A stretch of 48,804 nucleotides of DNA from Tritrichomonas foetus (lineage: Eukaryota > Parabasalia > Tritrichomonadida > Tritrichomonadidae). The notes beneath the pieces are model-generated. The model was not told where the DNA came from. It saw only the letters and a list, made by a program, of their open reading frames with translations, and made no database searches. Position 1 is the first letter of the stretch, and the number at the start of each line of letters is the position of its first letter. The position numbers and the translations under genes were made by a program. Positions 1 through 9,739 of the stretch are shown here, one piece after another. The stretch lies in NCBI GenBank assembly GCA_001839685.1, contig MLAK01001193.1:1-48804 (forward strand), given 5' to 3'.

Positions 1-323
1 TATCTAGTATGTAATGATGCAGTGTTTTTCGTTTTTCGAGAAACCTATCCTGTCTGAAGAAAAAGTTGATTCAAAATATCTTTATACGATGTAATAATAT
101 TATAGCCGTTTTGTCAAAATATTAAATAATGGATTGGGTGAATGAATGTTTTCTTTTTCTTTTTTATTGCATAACACATTTCATTAATCTTCACATGTGA
201 AAAGAAGAAAATTACTGCATGAAACTATTGTTATGTGGTCCATTTGGTCTCCTTTCATTGAAGGGTGAAAAAAATGTTTCTTCTTTCCACAATATATTTA
301 CGGTTTATCTTATGGAAATCAAT
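1..323. other. intergenic, nothing recognised
   Basis: AT-rich sequence at the window edge, downstream of the phosphodiesterase gene. A TAAA just past that gene's TAG stop could serve as its polyadenylation signal. I see no other gene or repeat. Confidence 0.5.
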
Positions 324-1730
324 CTACTTCTGTTCAAGCTCGCTCTTCATTCTCTCCCATGTTGCCAAGTTGTCAGCAAACTGTCGAGCGTTGTCACTCA
401 GTTCTGGGAAAAACTGGTGAAGCTCGTTCATTAAAGGTCCTGCAACAAATTTGTAAAATCCGATTTGACCACAACACATTGGTGTTGTATCTTTTCTGTC
501 GCACATAGGTGAAATTGGAAGGCCGAGTTCAACTTCTCTATCGCCCTGTCTGTAGCACTCGTTCGATAGTTTCTTGGTCATTCTGATTGCTTCATCGAAG
601 TCTCTTACTGTGTTACTCAAGTCTGCAGCTTTAAGAATAATTTGGGCGAGAAGTTGTCGATGTTCAGCTTTCTCAGAGATGAAGCCATTTTGTATTTCTT
701 GAAATTCAGTAAGGAATATTTTATGTTTTTCCATATCAGTGGCCATAATACAGTTAACTATAAAATGCGATAATTCGAGTTTAACATCTGCGTCTAAAGT
801 CATGAAAAGGTCATTTGAAAGATCCATTGATATGCATGAATGGTGATGTTCAAGTGGTGGAAGGTTTGGTGCAAGATGAGCCAATGTTGTTTTGGCATTA
901 CGATGGAAAGTATTATTCATACCATTATGGTCAGTATCGTGACAAATGGCAGAAAACAGTAAACCAAAGATTTCGATGTCTGGTAAATATTTTCTCAGGT
1001 TTGCTTTACAAATTACACTATACACAAACTGTGTCACATCAAGGGCATGAAACCAGTTATGATATGGTACATCATTGTAATGTCTTCTTAAAATAACAAG
1101 AAATCTTAAAAGTCGAGATGAGTCAATTCCAGCACGTGTGGATATTCCACTTCTGACAAAAAGAGCAAACGTGTTTAAGAATATTTCAGCAGGGTGATAA
1201 TTATTGACTGAAAATGAACGATTGGATAATGATGACATCTTCGCATCACTGAATGCCTGGACGCATTTGAGGCTATAAGGAATATCAACTTCTTCTTGCT
1301 TGTAGATGATACTGAGTGCGCTTTTGGTCATATTAAATATATCGATAAAATCTTCGGAGAATTCGGTGGTCTGTGGATTGATTAAGAGTAGGGTCAATTT
1401 GTCGGTAATCGAGCCAAGTGCTAATCCTGAAACATTTTCGATACCATTGAATGTTGTGGGTGAATCAAACGGGATGAATTTGATAACTGGATTAGCCTTA
1501 ATATTTTGTATCGAAGAAGCGTCGGTAATCTGGAAATTAATGATATCTGAGCAAATGACGAATGGTAATTCAACAATTTCAGGGGAAAGAAATAGCGCGA
1601 AATGGTCGCATTTGGCAAACTTTGCTGTAAAGAGTTCAAGAACGCTTGAAAGTGATGGTCGTTGCTGGCAAAGAATAGTTAGAAGACTGTTGGTGTATGA
1701 TAATTCTTCATTGTTGCTTTCGTGACTCAT
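324..1730 (-). CDS. 3',5'-cyclic nucleotide phosphodiesterase (class I)
   Basis: Predicted to hydrolyse cAMP and/or cGMP to the 5'-monophosphate, ending cyclic-nucleotide signals. The C-terminal half (about 170-465) is a class I PDE catalytic domain. It has the HNxxHxxDVTQ metal/proton-donor motif at 224-234, the signature HDxxHxGxxN at 264-273, the later metal-binding Asp at 370 in KAADLSN, and the purine-clamp Gln at 422 in GQIGFYKF. The first 150 residues look like a degenerate GAF-type regulatory region, which is inference from hydrophobic pattern only. No membrane segment is visible, so it is probably cytosolic. At 468 aa it is the length of a compact GAF-PDE. The ATG lies 6 bases behind an initiator-like TCATTTT. 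Cyclic-nucleotide specificity cannot be read from the sequence. Confidence 0.93.
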   Translation of the reverse strand: MSHESNNEELSYTNSLLTILCQQRPSLSSVLELFTAKFAKCDHFALFLSPEIVELPFVICSDIINFQITDASSIQNIKANPVIKFIPFDSPTTFNGIENVSGLALGSITDKLTLLLINPQTTEFSEDFIDIFNMTKSALSIIYKQEEVDIPYSLKCVQAFSDAKMSSLSNRSFSVNNYHPAEIFLNTFALFVRSGISTRAGIDSSRLLRFLVILRRHYNDVPYHNWFHALDVTQFVYSVICKANLRKYLPDIEIFGLLFSAICHDTDHNGMNNTFHRNAKTTLAHLAPNLPPLEHHHSCISMDLSNDLFMTLDADVKLELSHFIVNCIMATDMEKHKIFLTEFQEIQNGFISEKAEHRQLLAQIILKAADLSNTVRDFDEAIRMTKKLSNECYRQGDREVELGLPISPMCDRKDTTPMCCGQIGFYKFVAGPLMNELHQFFPELSDNARQFADNLATWERMKSELEQK

Positions 1731-1732
1731 CG

Positions 1733-1740
1733 AAAATGAA
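1733..1740 (-). promoter_or_regulatory. trichomonad-type initiator of the phosphodiesterase gene
   Basis: TCATTTT on the minus strand, with the predicted +1 A at 1737, six bases before the ATG. It matches the parabasalid Inr consensus TCA-Py-T/A. The very short leader is typical of trichomonad mRNAs. Confidence 0.5.
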
Positions 1741-2376
1741 AGTCCTAAATTAACCTTTAATTGACCATATTTCGCCTTTTAATAATCATTGGACATTAAT
1801 TGAAAGATTTTTGTCCGTTTAGGCACTCTCAATTCATTCATAGGTGTGAAATGAACGAAAATATAAAATATTTATGAGAATAATTGGTTATATATCAGAA
1901 GTTTTTGATAAGGGAATGAAAGAAATTCAAATTTTGAATACTCAAAAAACTTTACTATTGAATAGTGAAATCGATCCTCTTGGGCACTGATTCTGACAGT
2001 TTTCTAAAAATCACCGTTCGTTTTATTTACAACCAAATATCATTAACAAATCATTAATGTTTCATTTTTTCTGAAAAGAAAATCCAAAATTTGGAGATCC
2101 TTCACAACCAACTAAACAACATATACTTAAAGAAAATATAATTAAATCGTACATAGGGTGTATATACCTCTGCCTTACTAAACATGAAAAAGAAGTATAA
2201 TATAAAATTTACCTTGTTTGGTCAATTATAAAGGTGAATTTGATTTTTTGGTTGCACTTATGACCGTCATGCAGTCATTTTGTATTCGTCTCCCGAATAC
2301 AAAATCAAATAAGAAAGAAGAGGGAATATGAGACGAAATAAGAATATATATATTAGCCTTTTAGAAAACTAGGTGT
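1741..2376. other. intergenic region with a strong hairpin
   Basis: Lies between the 5' end of the phosphodiesterase gene and the 3' end of the hexosaminidase gene. Apart from the hairpin at 2277-2305 I see no gene. Confidence 0.5.
2277..2305. repeat. 12-bp perfect inverted repeat (hairpin)
   Basis: Two 12-base arms, 2277-2288 and 2294-2305, are exact reverse complements around a 5-base loop. They lie about 70 bases past the hexosaminidase stop codon. Function is unknown; a 3'-end or termination role is possible. Confidence 0.8.
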
Positions 2377-4293
2377 TTATTTATGGAATAAAAAGACACG
2401 GCCTTCGCAGTCATCACCACCTTCGCACTTAACTTCAGCGCTGATTGTGATCTTCTCTCCTGGTGTTTCACTTGTTGAGAAGCTGTAGATGTTGTTAGTT
2501 GGAACTTCGGCGGCAACACCTTCGTGGTTATCTTCGGAAACGACGGCATCGTTGAAGAGGAGCTTAACGTTTCTGATGCGGAGTTGGCTTCCGCTTGTAT
2601 GGACGAAAACGGCTTCTTTGTCTCCATTGCTGTTGAGGGCGTTGTCAACTGGGAATGTAACAGAGAGCCACTTGTCAGCTTGGAATTCACCCTTTGACCA
2701 GTAGGCTTGTGTTCCGTATTGAACGCCAGCTTCGTTAAGTCCCATGGCGACAAGTTGGTCGTGTCCCTTGACGGCATAATCTCTAACGAAACGAGCCCAA
2801 TCCTTGTCTTCGTGTTGGCACCAGCCTGTTGAGGCCATAGCGAGAGAACGTGGGAAGATCTTGTATTGAAGGTCTTCTTGTTCCCATGTGTATTCGGACC
2901 AGCAGTTGCATTGAACACCGATGATGTGGTGCTTGTTTTCTTCATCAATTCCTTGTGTTGGGTTGTAGAAGTATGTTGTTCTGATTGTGACAAGACCACC
3001 GATATATTCGAATTTATCGTTAGCAGCGAATTGGCAGTAATCGTAGTAGCAGTAGCCATCTGGTGTCATAACAACATCGTGACCAAGTTTGACAGCCTTT
3101 TCACCACCAGCTGTACCTCTCCATGACATGACGATGGCTGATTCTGGGAATGGAAGATCGCCTGAAAGGATTTCATCCCAACCGATCAAACGACGTCCTT
3201 TGGTTTCGAGGTAGTTGCAGAAGTGGCGTGTGAACCATGTTTGGAGTTCATCAGTGTTCTTAAGTCCTTCGTCCTTCATTCTTTGTTGGCACTTTGGACA
3301 TGTTTCCCAACGGGTACGTGGGCATTCATCACCACCAAGGTGGAGCATTGTGCCTGGGAACATGGCGATAACTTCGTCAATGAGGGATTCAAGGAATTTG
3401 ATTGTGTCATCGTTACCAGCGCAGAAGATATCTGGTTCGACACCCCAGTAGCAACGTGGCTTGAATGGACCACCTGTGCAAGAGTATTGTGGGAATCCAG
3501 AAAGGCAGGCAAGAGCGTGTCCTGGCATTTCGATTTCTGGGATGACTGTGATGGAGCGGTCGTTGGCATATTTAAGGATTTCTTTGATATCATCGGCTGT
3601 GAAGAAGTATGGACCATATGGAATTCCATCGAGAACCCAACCGTCCCAATGCTTTGGTGAGGCATCACGGATAGCTCCGTAGATTGTAAGGTTGGGGAAC
3701 TTTTCGAGTTCAAGACGCCAGGCTTGATCTTCTGTCATGTGGAAGTGGAGGATGTTGAACTTGAAGTGGCTCATTCCATTGATGATGGTCTTGATAACAT
3801 CAACGTCGAAGAAGTGACGGCATGGATCAAGCATGATACCACGCCATTCGAATCTTGGTGAATCGTGAACAACAACGCATTGGGCTGTCCATTCGACGCC
3901 TGATTGAAGGGAGTCAGCGTAGACCTTGGCTGGAAGGAGTTGAAGGAGGGTTTGGAAACCGTAGAAGAGGAATTGGCGTGTGTTGGCGAGGACTGTGACT
4001 AAGTTGGCATCCATTGAAAGGTGATATTCATTTGAGCCAGTGGTGTCTTTGCCAAGATAAATACCAAGTTTTGGTTGTGTTTCTGTAATGGCAAGGCGGA
4101 TTCCAGTTGGTGTGTAAAGAGAGTCAGAGATGAATTGGGCAAGGTCTTTGGCACCTTCGATGGAGGCGTCATAACCAATTTGCATTCCGGCTTGAAGAGT
4201 CCATGTTTGGCCTTCAAGGACAGAAACCTCGTTTGGACGAGGAACGATGTTTACTTCTGTTGAAAGAGCAAAAGCAAGTAAGCAAAAGATCAT
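2377..4293 (-). CDS. secreted beta-N-acetylhexosaminidase (GH20)
   Basis: Predicted to remove terminal GlcNAc/GalNAc from glycoproteins, mucins or chitin fragments, in lysosome-like vesicles or outside the cell. A short hydrophobic N-terminus (residues 1-11) looks like a signal peptide. A GH20b-like N-domain covers about 15-145 and the catalytic barrel about 147-500. The catalytic pair sits in HLGGDE (318-323: D322 polarises the acetamido group, E323 is the acid/base). W391 and the CWSEY segment at 464-468 are sugar-binding positions. Residues about 540-638 form an extra beta-rich C-terminal region not in the minimal enzyme. Codon choice is strongly biased, as in EF-1alpha, suggesting high expression. 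The TAA stop is followed by A, making TAAA. The ATG is 11 bases behind a TCACACT initiator. Confidence 0.95.
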   Translation of the reverse strand: MIFCLLAFALSTEVNIVPRPNEVSVLEGQTWTLQAGMQIGYDASIEGAKDLAQFISDSLYTPTGIRLAITETQPKLGIYLGKDTTGSNEYHLSMDANLVTVLANTRQFLFYGFQTLLQLLPAKVYADSLQSGVEWTAQCVVVHDSPRFEWRGIMLDPCRHFFDVDVIKTIINGMSHFKFNILHFHMTEDQAWRLELEKFPNLTIYGAIRDASPKHWDGWVLDGIPYGPYFFTADDIKEILKYANDRSITVIPEIEMPGHALACLSGFPQYSCTGGPFKPRCYWGVEPDIFCAGNDDTIKFLESLIDEVIAMFPGTMLHLGGDECPRTRWETCPKCQQRMKDEGLKNTDELQTWFTRHFCNYLETKGRRLIGWDEILSGDLPFPESAIVMSWRGTAGGEKAVKLGHDVVMTPDGYCYYDYCQFAANDKFEYIGGLVTIRTTYFYNPTQGIDEENKHHIIGVQCNCWSEYTWEQEDLQYKIFPRSLAMASTGWCQHEDKDWARFVRDYAVKGHDQLVAMGLNEAGVQYGTQAYWSKGEFQADKWLSVTFPVDNALNSNGDKEAVFVHTSGSQLRIRNVKLLFNDAVVSEDNHEGVAAEVPTNNIYSFSTSETPGEKITISAEVKCEGGDDCEGRVFLFHK

Positions 4294-4299
4294 TGGAAC

Positions 4300-4306
4300 A
4301 GTGTGA
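4300..4306 (-). promoter_or_regulatory. initiator of the hexosaminidase gene
   Basis: TCACACT on the minus strand, +1 A at 4304, 11 bases before the ATG. It fits the trichomonad Inr consensus and supports the chosen start. Confidence 0.5.
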
Positions 4307-5198
4307 AGTCATCGGTTGAAACTTCAGAAATGTTCTCAAAATATTGGGATATTCAGATAAAGGTGGTGCGAATTTTTCCCAAATTGAATAAAAAAATTGA
4401 ATCAATTTTATATGGGATTAGAGAGATTCAATGTTATACAATTTTTTTCATTATGAATGTTGAATAATCTCTTCATTTTGAAAAATTAGAAAGGATTTCG
4501 AGAAGCATGAAGATAGATAAATCATTGAGATATTTGTTGGAAAAACTTTATTGTTCACTATTCAATTACTTATAGAAAAAGTCTCATGGTAACTTCTTCT
4601 CATTCAATTTTGAAACTCCTTGAATCTCAAAGAATGAGGAAATGTTTTCTTTTTTCAGCCTTAAAAAATCTTTTGGAATATAAATGGAAGAACATTTGGA
4701 TAAAACTGAACAATTTGCCACATTGAAAAATTCAATGCCCAAATAAAGAAATCATTCTTTCAAAAAAATGACTATTTCTTAAATATCCAGATCAGGAAGA
4801 AATAAAAATACCAAATAACTTCATTATTATCTCTTTTATACAATGTCATGAAGAGTAAACCTCATAAATTATCTTTTTTATTTCTCTGTACCATTATCTT
4901 GGGAGAAGATTTTATTTGTTTCGTTTGTCCACTTTTTCAATATGAATTATATGGCTAGATAACTGATTTAATTTTCTCCTCTGTTATCCAGTCACCATCA
5001 CCAAAACATTCATATCACAAGTCATCCATAAATCAGTCTCATCAATCATGATGTCTATTTCTTCGAATGCCTATTCATTTAAAAGATTGAAATTCATCAT
5101 GAATTATTCATGTCATTATTACATTCAAAAAAAGATAATTATAACGGAAATCAAATTACGAATGAAAAATATTTGAAGGTTTAATGAAAATGTGTACT
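4307..5198. other. intergenic, possible gene remnant
   Basis: AT-rich. Only a short protein-like stretch on the minus strand (about 4984-5103), interrupted by an in-frame TAG, stands out. No intact gene seen. Confidence 0.4.
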
Positions 5199-5645
5199 TT
5201 ATTTAGGCCTATCTTTTACAGTCATAACGTTTGCATTTGGATCCCACTTCGATGGGAGAGCCGTGATATCTGTCTTTTTATGGCGATGGTCAAACATTGA
5301 CTTGAATGGCTTCATTTCGTATTGGTCCCATCCAAGCTCCATAGTAGTCGTCATTGGCTCCTTGTATTTCAAATGTGGGTCGTCATCTTTTGAAGTAATG
5401 TTCAGCGTCTTTCTTATCATTTCATCTTCTTCGTCATCTTCTACACTCCTCGTTTTGAAGTACTGTCTGGAACAAAACGAATCGATTCCGGGCTTATCTG
5501 GTGTTGCTTCTCTTAATGATTCTAATGAAGGACGAAATTCGGAAAATTCGACCTGATACATGTTTTCCTTTCGAATTCTTTCCTTTTGGATTTCATCTTG
5601 AATAAATGCGGTCGTCTCGCGTTTTGGAATTTCCCTTTTCGCCAT
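5199..5645 (-). CDS. CFAP144/FAM183-like axonemal protein
   Basis: A 148-residue basic/acidic protein with no membrane segment. The C-terminal half carries the pattern I associate with the FAM183 (CFAP144) family: an E-x-GWD core at 103-107, then a Pro-containing linker, an RH/R-basic patch (about 118-124) and a DIT motif at 125-127. FAM183/CFAP144 proteins are small microtubule inner proteins in the doublet microtubules of cilia, so a role in the trichomonad flagellar axoneme follows. The N-terminal half is helical and charged. The TAA stop overlaps TAAA. The assignment rests on a short motif region remembered from the family, so it is probable, not certain. I found no initiator close to the ATG. 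Confidence 0.65.
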   Translation of the reverse strand: MAKREIPKRETTAFIQDEIQKERIRKENMYQVEFSEFRPSLESLREATPDKPGIDSFCSRQYFKTRSVEDDEEDEMIRKTLNITSKDDDPHLKYKEPMTTTMELGWDQYEMKPFKSMFDHRHKKTDITALPSKWDPNANVMTVKDRPK

Positions 5646-5997
5646 TTTATAATAACGTACACAATATTTGAAATCCGAACGATGCTTACTGTTAAGGTGA
5701 ATTATTTTTTAGTTAATTTTTGATTTTCATATTCTATACTTATATGGTCTCTGGGTGAATTTGACCAAATAAGAATTGAAAATGTATTATATGGGAAATA
5801 ATTCTCTTTATCTGTTCATTAAGTAATTTAATAATCTTAAATGAGTTATAAATCAACTACAAATAGGTTCTGTGTACTTTCATATATTATTACTTTCATA
5901 TATTGTTGCTTTCATATCAAATAAAAAAAAAGAAAGAAAAGAATACTCAAACGTCAACAATACTAATCTATTTAAGCAAAAAATAAAAACAAACAAA
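5646..5997. other. intergenic, nothing recognised
   Basis: AT-rich spacer between two minus-strand genes. It contains short repeats of the type CTTTCATAT at about 5877-5915, but no gene. Confidence 0.4.
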
Positions 5998-7266
5998 TTA
6001 GAGGTGATCTATAACTGTCATCTTAACAGGAAATGATTTGGGATTTTCCAATTGATTCATGATTGATGCTGATGAAGGTTTTGGTTTCTTTATGACACAG
6101 TTAGGTGCCAGAGACTGTCTTGACCCGCGTGAGAGCACTCTCGGTGATTTATGAGTGGATATTGGAACAGAAGGGAAGCTGCATGTTTTTGGCATCAAAC
6201 TTTTACGTCGTAACGGTGGACTTCCATTCATATTTAATGGTTGCTCCTTTCGAATATTTTCGAGGATGAATTCATCAGGTGAAGTGCTCTGAAGGAATAC
6301 TGTATTGATTCGTAAAATGTAATTTTTGTTAGGTTGAAAGAACACCGGCTCCATGGATCCATTTGGAAAAATTTGGAGTACTCCTGATTTATTTCCTGTC
6401 TCATCACAATAATTGGATGCGCTAAAAACAGTTACAACTTTCCCATCAAAGCATGGCTCCACACCACCAAGAATGCATTGGTGAGCTCTGATGATAACTT
6501 TTAAGTTATTTTCTGATAAGAAAGCCTCAACTGCAGATTTCCCATAAACATGGCCGTACCCACGACGAGATGGCATGAAGGCACACGACATGTCGTTTGG
6601 ATCAGACCAGACGAGCTCCGGAACGAGGGCTGGGGCAAACTTGAAAACAGGCCGTTCAATCGTCTCTATTGATTTCAAATCAGTTACATTTGGACCAATT
6701 CCACCATGTACACAAAATACGTTTGCATCAATGAGAGCTGCAAAAGGGATCATTGCAAACACTTTTGAAAATAGTGCATTTAATGGAATGCTTTCATAAA
6801 GACGTTGCAGCTCTGTTCCAAAACCGTTGTTTGCCCAAAGTTCACTGAATTCATGGTTCCCGCGAATGATGTAAATCTTATCCGGATATAATACCTTGAA
6901 AAGCAAAAGTAAGCAAATTGTCTCAGCTGAAAATTCGCCGCGGTCAACGAGGTCACCCAAAAACAAGTATGTAGTCGACGGCGGAGTCTTCAAGCGATTG
7001 AATATCCGAAATAGGTCTATTATGTGTCCGTAGAGATCGCCGACAACAACAATGGGTGATGAAAGACGCAATAAAACTGGTTCGGCAGAAAAAACTTTGA
7101 GCGCTTGATTCAATAACGAGTTAAGAATCTTTATCGGAATGACTGGGACACTAAACAAAACTTTCTTAGAATCCAAGTATTGTTGTGGATTGCTGATGAT
7201 TTTCTGATAAAAATTTAGTATCGTATGAAAGTTTTTAGCATCTTCATCGCTTAAAAACGAACTCAT
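5998..7266 (-). CDS. PPP-family serine/threonine phosphatase with atypical metal site
   Basis: PP1/PP2A-like catalytic domain over about 45-325. Conserved elements are GDLYGH (76-81), GDLVDRG (104-110), RGNHE (135-139, N137/H138), VHGG (186-189, H187), RAHQ (260-263, H262) and SASNYC (282-287). The first motif is normally GDxHG; the metal-binding His is Tyr79 here, while the other ligands (D77, D105, N137, H187, H262) are present. The 90-residue tail is basic and Ser/Pro-rich, unlike PP1, suggesting phosphorylation or targeting. The protein would dephosphorylate Ser/Thr proteins if the altered site still binds metal; reduced or altered activity is possible. Not assignable to a named PPP subfamily. 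Confidence 0.92.
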   Translation of the reverse strand: MSSFLSDEDAKNFHTILNFYQKIISNPQQYLDSKKVLFSVPVIPIKILNSLLNQALKVFSAEPVLLRLSSPIVVVGDLYGHIIDLFRIFNRLKTPPSTTYLFLGDLVDRGEFSAETICLLLLFKVLYPDKIYIIRGNHEFSELWANNGFGTELQRLYESIPLNALFSKVFAMIPFAALIDANVFCVHGGIGPNVTDLKSIETIERPVFKFAPALVPELVWSDPNDMSCAFMPSRRGYGHVYGKSAVEAFLSENNLKVIIRAHQCILGGVEPCFDGKVVTVFSASNYCDETGNKSGVLQIFPNGSMEPVFFQPNKNYILRINTVFLQSTSPDEFILENIRKEQPLNMNGSPPLRRKSLMPKTCSFPSVPISTHKSPRVLSRGSRQSLAPNCVIKKPKPSSASIMNQLENPKSFPVKMTVIDHL

Positions 7267-8161
7267 TTCTAAATTTTATTCGCTTTCAATTTTTTATGTA
7301 GTTTATCATGGATGGATACAAACCATATTGGTTTAACGTACAGGTTTTTAAAAACATAAATATCTCAAGTCATAAAGAGTATAAACCTAAATTATTTTGC
7401 ACTATCATATTAGAGATAATACTAAACATGTTTTTAAGGTCAATCGATAAAGTTAGAAGGATATCACACATCACCAACTTAAATCATGGAGAAGTTTAGG
7501 GGCCAAAAATCTACAATAGAATTCTATTCATGTGTTTATCGTAATTTTCCATGTAGATTGTATCATGACCTGAAATTTCTGGAGTTAAAAATTAGAATTA
7601 AGCATGCTTCTGGATCTTACCGAAAAATTATCTCAGATTACAGAAGTGCTTTACCAAAATTATTAATCAATATATAATAATAAAAATCTATTTAACAATA
7701 TATTACATCTCAGAATAAGCTTCTACATCTCAAGGATTTTTGTTTGAAAATAAAAATATGAATTTAAAAAGAAAATCATAAAATTGTGAATTGAGATTTC
7801 TCAAATGAAAAAGATAGAATCAGTCATTAATTTCTCAGAATATGATCATATCGACGATAGAAAGAAGATTGTCTTCTTGTGTATTTAGCTAGGGTTACAA
7901 TTTTGGTCACACACAAAAATCTTCAACAAATGAATTAAAATATGTTTGACTCTTGTAAAGGTTTCTTAGGGTATAACAATAATTACATTAAAATTGATTG
8001 GGAACTAAATTAAATCACATGATTGGTTTATTGTATGAAATATTATAATAAAAATTGACATTTCTTATCGATCATAATATGATAGCATCATAGTTACAAT
8101 GAATATGATTAAAAGGTGGAATCAAGAAATAGTGCTAAGTTTCAATACACTTTTATCGAAA
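7267..8161. other. intergenic, nothing clear
   Basis: About 900 bases, very AT-rich. Two overlapping 63-codon plus-strand frames (7308-7499, 7486-7677) lack recognisable motifs, and frames of this length are expected by chance at this base composition. Confidence 0.4.
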
Positions 8162-9739
8162 TTACTTTGCATGAGAACTATCGGCAAAATGATCATTGAG
8201 TCCACCATCTTTTTCATTAACTTTCAGACAATTGTCACTTGATTTAGCTGCAGTTATCACCATTGTCCAGAATCCTTTTTTATTTTGGAGCTTTTGAAGT
8301 TCTCTTTGTTCCTGCGCTTTCATGGTTTTACTAAATGCTTCAAATATGGATGGTGCAGTTTCCATACATATTCGAATTACTGAAACAGCTAAATTTTTGA
8401 TAGCTGTGTTCCAATGGTTTGTTCCTGTTAAGTAAAGATATGGGCATATTATTGGAAATATTTTATCAGCATGAGCAGTTGTAAGTTGAACGAATCTATC
8501 ATTTTTCCAGAGAAGCATTCCTGCTTCACTTACTTGGAAATTGTTTGAAGTGATACATTTGCCAATCTTATTGAAAAGTGGTATCATGAGATCAATGAAC
8601 TGTTCTTCAGACATACTATCCAAAATTTTCCCTATTTGTGTGATAAAAATTAATTCTTTCAATGAGCAAGAAACAGGCCATAAGTTAAGAAGAGTCTTTA
8701 TGACTACTGTGACTAAAGAGTTGTCTTTTGTGATATATTGTGTCACACAAAAGAAAAGATTTGAATGGAAGATGTGTAAATAATATGAAGTATGAAGTGG
8801 TAGCAATATTTTGATTAAAAAGTCTTTATGTTCTTGTTTTAATGGGACTGCATATCCATTAATGATAGACATCATTATTTCCAACAATTCTGTTATTCCG
8901 CAAAAGTATCTTGTTTCATACATATAAGTGAAAAAGATATGTTGAATGGCCTGTCTGATTAATGGTCTTTGTTGGACAAATTTCAAATATAATCGATGCA
9001 GCACAGTTTTTAATGCATCCCTTTCCCTTTGATCGGAAGTATTAAATAGCATTAAAAATTGATGAATAAAAGATGGATCAATGTATTGAGTGAACTGAGA
9101 AGGATCCATTAAGGAAGATTCCAAAAATCTTTGAAAAGTTTGATAGATTAATTCTAAATGAGGCCATGCTGATTCATAAAGTGTATCATTGATATCATCT
9201 CCAATCATTGGAACTTTTGCTAACTCAGGAATTGGGGGAATTGCTCTTATTATGTTGGATTTTACCATTGCAAAAAATACTTTGAAAGTTTCAGCTTCAA
9301 TTAATTTAAAAAATCTTGGTTGCGAAATGTGATCAAGTATTTCTTGCAAATAATTGATTTTTATTGACTTACTTTTCAAATCAGCCATTGCATCTGCAAA
9401 ATTGCAGATAATTCTACATTGTTGTAGTTTCTGTCTGAATAAGTCATTAAATTTATCTTCATTCACACTATTTAGAGGTGGAAGTTCTTCAATCTGACCA
9501 TAATCTCCTGTAGAGTATGCAGAAGGTATTGATCTTTGAAGTCCAATTTCTTGGAGCATATCAGAGCGAGGAGTACTCATAATTGCTCTATTTTTAAGTA
9601 TTTGGTTAGCATTGGCAGCATTGCCACTTCCACTTGCACCAGCACGTGATGGACCTCTTTTAGAACCAAGCTTTCCAATTCCAGCAGGTCCTTTCACATT
9701 TAATGTTTTCCGAACTGTTGTTGTTGAACGTGGAGGCAT
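8162..9739 (-). CDS. PP2A regulatory subunit B56 (B') family
   Basis: A 525-residue protein matching the B56 (PPP2R5) family along nearly its whole length. A basic, Gly/Ser-rich N-terminus (1-60) precedes an all-helical HEAT-like core (about 85-480). Typical family segments are FLESSLMDPSQF (205-216), the IDPSFIHQFLMLFNTSDQRERD stretch starting at 220, LHRLYLKF (247-254) with QQRPLIRQAI (256-265), GITELLEI (281-288), and LPLHTSYYLHIFH (313-325). B56 recruits LxxIxE-motif substrates to the PP2A scaffold/catalytic core and sets its location, for example at centromeres. The C-terminus is short compared with animal B56-delta and variable, as is usual. Its neighbour is a PPP catalytic subunit, but of a different type. 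Confidence 0.96.
   Translation of the reverse strand: MPPRSTTTVRKTLNVKGPAGIGKLGSKRGPSRAGASGSGNAANANQILKNRAIMSTPRSDMLQEIGLQRSIPSAYSTGDYGQIEELPPLNSVNEDKFNDLFRQKLQQCRIICNFADAMADLKSKSIKINYLQEILDHISQPRFFKLIEAETFKVFFAMVKSNIIRAIPPIPELAKVPMIGDDINDTLYESAWPHLELIYQTFQRFLESSLMDPSQFTQYIDPSFIHQFLMLFNTSDQRERDALKTVLHRLYLKFVQQRPLIRQAIQHIFFTYMYETRYFCGITELLEIMMSIINGYAVPLKQEHKDFLIKILLPLHTSYYLHIFHSNLFFCVTQYITKDNSLVTVVIKTLLNLWPVSCSLKELIFITQIGKILDSMSEEQFIDLMIPLFNKIGKCITSNNFQVSEAGMLLWKNDRFVQLTTAHADKIFPIICPYLYLTGTNHWNTAIKNLAVSVIRICMETAPSIFEAFSKTMKAQEQRELQKLQNKKGFWTMVITAAKSSDNCLKVNEKDGGLNDHFADSSHAK

Noticed and set aside
3223..3660. Long plus-strand frame inside the hexosaminidase gene
   Set aside because: Antisense shadow created by the biased codons of the real gene.
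7308..7677. Two overlapping 63-codon frames as a split small gene
   Set aside because: No initiator, no motif, composition typical of random AT-rich DNA.
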